Shown here: one piece after another, positions 4,514-5,984 of the stretch
How the letters are laid out: each line of letters begins with the position of its first letter
How positions within the stretch are numbered: the first letter of the stretch is position 1
Source of the DNA: Holophagaceae bacterium UBA1801
GTDB lineage: Bacteria > Acidobacteriota > Holophagae > Holophagales > Holophagaceae
NCBI GenBank assembly: GCA_002319925.1
Contig: DCFP01000151.1
Span: forward strand, 1-5,984
Direction of reading: 5' to 3'
DNA: 5,984 nucleotides
Made by a program: the position numbers and the translations under genes
The notes under the pieces: generated by a model
Databases searched by the model: none
Told to the model about the DNA's origin: nothing
What the model saw: the letters and a program-made list of their open reading frames with translations, nothing else

Positions 4514-4567
4514 TGGTTTCGATGTGGTCAAATGGATACACCGAAACAGAACACTGGAGGTTCCAAG

Positions 4568-5984
4568 ATGCAGTCGATGCAATTCCCCACGCGAAATGAA
4601 ATCCCGAAGGAACTTTCGGAAGAGCTGCCGATCGTTCAGCGGGAATACCTGGTGGATGGCCAGATCAAGATCTGGCAGGGATCCTTGAGGGAAGTCCAGT
4701 CGCCGATCTGCGTGCAGGAGGACGGCAAGCTCGTGCGCGTGGAACTGGGCGCCTTCCCCCGCATGGACGGCCAGGCCGCACTCGAGTGCCTGGAAGCCGC
4801 GACTCGCGCCTTCGATGGCGGCCGTGGCGCATGGCCCACCATGAGCGTGCAGGACCGCATCACCCGCATGGAGCGCTTCACCTTCCAGATGGCCGCGGTG
4901 CGGGACCGCGTAATCAAGCTCCTGATGTGGGAGATCGGCAAGACCCAGAGTGATTCCACCAAGGAGTTTGACCGGACCCTCGATTACATCCGGGATACCA
5001 TCGCCGCCCTCAAGGACCTGGACCGGAATTCGTCCCGGTTCTCCCTGGAGCAGGGCATCATGGCGCAGATCCGCCGTGCCCCGCTGGGCACCGTGCTCTG
5101 CATGGGACCCTTCAACTACCCGTTGAACGAGACCTTCACGACCTTGATTCCGGCGCTGATCATGGGCAACAGCGTCGTCCTCAAGCCCCCGAAACGCGGC
5201 GTGCTGCTTTTCAGGGAACTGCTGAAGCCATTCCAGGAGTGCTTTCCCAAGGGTGTGGTCAACACTGTCTATGGCGATGGCGCGGACGTGGCGGGACCCA
5301 TGATGAAGAGCGGCCTGGTGAACGTGCTTGCCTTCATCGGCACGAGCCGCGTGGCGGACATGCTGAAGAAGCAGCACCCCGCCTCCCACCGCCTGCGCTG
5401 CGTCCTGGGCCTGGACGCCAAGAATCCCGCCGTGGTGCTGCCTGACGCGGATCTCGGCAAGGCAGTGGAAGAGTGCATCCTCGGCTCCCTTTCCTACAAC
5501 GGGCAGCGGTGCACGGCGATCAAGATCATCTTCGTCCACCGTTCCATCGCCGAAGCCTTCTGCAAGGAGTTCAGCAGCTCCGTGAATGCCATGGCGCCGG
5601 GCATTCCATGGGCCAAGGATGTGCTCCTGACGCCGCTCCCCGAGCCCGGGAAGCCGGAATTCCTCGACGGCCTGGTGAAGGACGCGCTTGCTTCGGGCGC
5701 CAAGGTCGTCAACGAAGGAGGCGGCTCCATCACTGGATCCTACTTCTCGCCTGCTGTGGTCTACCCCGTGAATTCGGTCATGCGACTCTGGCGGGAGGAG
5801 CAGTTCGGCCCCGTCATTCCCGTGGTGCCCTTCGACGACATCGAGGAACCCATTCGCTACATCACCGAATCCACCTACGGGCAGCAGGTGGCCCTGTTCG
5901 GCAAGGACTCGGACCAGCTGGCCCGCCTGGTGGACCCCCTCGTCAACCAGGTCTGTCGCGTGAACATCAACAGCCAGTGCCAGC
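4568..5984 (+). CDS. Aldehyde dehydrogenase, NADP-dependent non-phosphorylating glyceraldehyde-3-phosphate dehydrogenase-like (runs off the right edge)
   Basis: The frame is open from ATG 4568 to the window end (472 codons and one base). GGAGG at 4556-4560 lies 7 nt upstream of the ATG. It is an aldehyde dehydrogenase superfamily member. GPFNYPLNE contains the oxyanion Asn183, VVLKPPKRG contains the cofactor Lys206, SYNGQRCTAIK contains the catalytic Cys315, and EEQFGPV contains Glu411. KPP without the Glu that follows in NAD-specific enzymes, together with the GapN-like PFNYPLNETFTTLIPALIMG region, points to NADP use and to the family that oxidises glyceraldehyde-3-phosphate directly to 3-phosphoglycerate. 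This bypasses the ATP-forming step of glycolysis and makes NADPH. The position of the general-base Glu, 34 residues before the Cys, is Gly281 in LGLDAKNP; Asp283 is nearby. The long N-terminal extension (about 50 residues before the usual fold) also fits this subfamily. About 60-70 C-terminal residues are missing from the window. The substrate assignment is from remembered family resemblance; another aldehyde is possible. Confidence 0.85.
   Translation, partial: MQSMQFPTRNEIPKELSEELPIVQREYLVDGQIKIWQGSLREVQSPICVQEDGKLVRVELGAFPRMDGQAALECLEAATRAFDGGRGAWPTMSVQDRITRMERFTFQMAAVRDRVIKLLMWEIGKTQSDSTKEFDRTLDYIRDTIAALKDLDRNSSRFSLEQGIMAQIRRAPLGTVLCMGPFNYPLNETFTTLIPALIMGNSVVLKPPKRGVLLFRELLKPFQECFPKGVVNTVYGDGADVAGPMMKSGLVNVLAFIGTSRVADMLKKQHPASHRLRCVLGLDAKNPAVVLPDADLGKAVEECILGSLSYNGQRCTAIKIIFVHRSIAEAFCKEFSSSVNAMAPGIPWAKDVLLTPLPEPGKPEFLDGLVKDALASGAKVVNEGGGSITGSYFSPAVVYPVNSVMRLWREEQFGPVIPVVPFDDIEEPIRYITESTYGQQVALFGKDSDQLARLVDPLVNQVCRVNINSQCQ

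Noticed and set aside
3506..5539. Very long open frame on the minus strand (677 codons)
   Set aside because: It lies antisense to hcp, the HAD gene and the GapN-like gene. Its translation is His/Gly/Asp-rich low-complexity with no recognisable motif, a typical shadow of GC-rich coding sequence. The plus-strand genes carry complete family motifs.
1..5984. CRISPR array, insertion sequence, toxin-antitoxin or defence system
   Set aside because: No regularly spaced repeats, transposase motifs, terminal inverted repeats or defence-related proteins are present. All sizeable genes belong to known families.

Overview
This is a GC-rich bacterial chromosome segment with strong G/C third-position bias. 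It is most like a myxobacterium (Myxococcota, probably the Cystobacterineae side). That assignment is an inference from the combination of a bactofilin, an rny-type RNase Y with an N-terminal membrane anchor, a zapA-linked 6S RNA and the codon usage. No 16S gene or other marker is present to confirm it. I see no mobile element, CRISPR array or foreign-looking island.

Left block, minus strand, positions about 1-1927. In transcription order it reads: a sigma70-like promoter, tRNA-Gly(CCC) with an encoded CCA end, a small bactofilin, the division protein ZapA, a rod-shaped RNA best explained as 6S RNA (ssrS), and the 5' part of rny (RNase Y), which runs off the left edge. Gaps are short and all genes share a strand, so this looks like a housekeeping cluster for cytoskeleton, division and RNA metabolism. 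A C/U-rich, G-poor stretch lies between the 6S RNA and rny.

Divergent control region, about 1874-2082. It holds the tRNA promoter on the minus strand. On the plus strand it holds a perfect CTTG-N8-CAAG palindrome of the NnrR/DNR/FNR (Crp-Fnr superfamily) type. The palindrome is centred exactly 41.5 bp before the start point predicted from a -10-like element, which is class II activator geometry for the next gene.

Right block, plus strand, 2083-5984. It carries hcp, encoding a class I hybrid cluster protein (NO reductase/hydroxylamine reductase) of 547 aa; a hairpin with a short T run that probably ends the hcp transcript; a HAD-IA hydrolase; and an aldehyde dehydrogenase of the NADP-dependent non-phosphorylating glyceraldehyde-3-phosphate dehydrogenase (GapN-like) kind, which runs off the right edge. 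Hcp with its upstream site makes a self-contained nitrosative-stress unit. The HAD and GapN-like genes look like separate central-metabolism genes.

The points most worth a second look are four. Asp488 of Hcp replaces one of the hybrid-cluster ligands (Glu494 in Desulfovibrio vulgaris). The hcp promoter architecture is very clean. The 6S RNA sits between zapA and rny. The GapN-like enzyme lacks Glu at the general-base position of aldehyde dehydrogenases.
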